A stretch of DNA of 5,027 nt from Campylobacteraceae bacterium UBA1877 (GTDB taxonomy: Bacteria; Campylobacterota; Campylobacteria; Campylobacterales; Campylobacteraceae), in assembly GCA_002352945.1 (NCBI GenBank), contig DDHL01000047.1, forward strand, positions 1-5,027. Reading direction: 5' to 3'. Positions 4,543 to 5,027 of this stretch are shown here, piece after piece (within the stretch, counting starts at the first letter, position 1; each line of letters begins with the position of its first letter). The translations under genes and the position numbers were made by a program. The notes under the pieces are model-generated. The model was not told where the DNA came from. It searched no databases and saw only the letters and a list, made by a program, of their open reading frames with translations.

Positions 4543-5027
4543 TCTGGTTTGCGCGCCCAACCCCTTGAGCAATAATTAGTGCAAAGAAAATAGCAAAAAG
4601 AATTCTAAGAGTTACGATTACCCAAGGATTTGCACCAAATATAACAAAAATCAAAGTGTCTTCTATAATGGCGTGGCATATCATTAAAAATGTTCCGACA
4701 AACCAAACATCCTTTGTGCTCATGGCTGAATTTTCATATTCGCTTATGAGAATTCCAGCCCCGTATGTGATGCCAAGGATTGTCCCGGCGCCCAAGCTAA
4801 AAGCGGTATTGACTTTTTTGGCGTAGCGGTCGATAAATGGGCGTGATTTTATAAAATCAAGCGCAATGATGATGGTCGAAACTAAAACGATAATCTCAAT
4901 GGAGAGAATAGAGGCATTTTTTAGCGAATTTAGAAGCATTGCTCCAATATTTTCATACACTGGAAGTGGCTCTGGTGTGTAGTCGGTTGTGATACCAAAC
5001 CAAGAGTGGGGTAAAAATGTGGTAACC
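4523..5027 (-). CDS. Gate-domain (nucleoside recognition) membrane protein, 5' part outside window
   Basis: The frame stays open to the right edge, so the visible 167 residues are the C-terminal part. A GTG at 4960 could start a 145-residue protein, but it has no ribosome site before it. The 22 upstream codons, ending in DYTPEPLP, read naturally into the rest. Four or five membrane segments are visible. The signatures GAGTILGITYGAGIL and HAIIEDTLIFVIFGAN are typical of the nucleoside recognition/Gate family, shared with SpmA, SpmB, NupC and the FeoB C-terminus. Despite the name, transport of nucleosides is unproven for stand-alone members, and the real substrate is unknown. Full-length relatives usually carry a second such half, probably to the right of this window. 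The 3' end overlaps the thioredoxin-fold gene, tail to tail. Confidence 0.8.
   Translation of the reverse strand, partial: VTTFLPHSWFGITTDYTPEPLPVYENIGAMLLNSLKNASILSIEIIVLVSTIIIALDFIKSRPFIDRYAKKVNTAFSLGAGTILGITYGAGILISEYENSAMSTKDVWFVGTFLMICHAIIEDTLIFVIFGANPWVIVTLRILFAIFFALIIAQGVGRANQTIHTQS

Overview
The window looks like a chromosomal stretch of an AT-leaning Gram-negative proteobacterium. Best guess is Campylobacterota (Sulfurimonas/Sulfuricurvum-like): the cysteine-type formate dehydrogenase, the small CPWC thioredoxin-fold protein and the Gate-domain membrane protein all read like proteins of that group. This rests on recognition by eye, not on a search. One gene, the prephenate dehydratase, instead carries sequence signatures of the alphaproteobacterial type, so the assignment is moderate.

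Layout from left to right. Bases 1-265 hold no gene. They carry two kinds of short hairpin-forming repeat: a CCGCA/TGCGG hairpin at the very edge, and a cluster of five units of a CCTGAATCAAGTTCAGG-type palindrome at 119-277, whose last unit runs into the 3' end of the next gene. Bases 266-2344 (minus strand) encode a cytoplasmic formate dehydrogenase catalytic subunit. Bases 2368-3213 (minus) encode a monofunctional prephenate dehydratase. The two are 23 bases apart and form a likely pheA-fdh transcription unit. An 82-base divergent intergenic region (3214-3295) carries a palindromic TATAAT element. On the plus strand follow a ten-helix EamA-type exporter (3296-4177) and a small thioredoxin-fold protein (4177-4542), coupled through a TGATG overlap. 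A convergent Gate-domain (nucleoside recognition) membrane protein on the minus strand overlaps the thioredoxin gene by 20 bases and runs off the right edge.

Functionally the content is ordinary metabolism: formate oxidation, phenylalanine synthesis, metabolite export, envelope thiol redox chemistry and an uncharacterised membrane protein. Nothing resembles a defence system, prophage or new enzyme cluster.

The most noteworthy signal is at the 3' end of the formate dehydrogenase gene. The repeat cluster is bracketed by a 10-base direct repeat (108-117 and 284-293). Joining the two copies would place an in-frame TAA directly after residue Val687. The cluster therefore appears to have been inserted into the gene's end, replacing the original stop codon and adding five residues.
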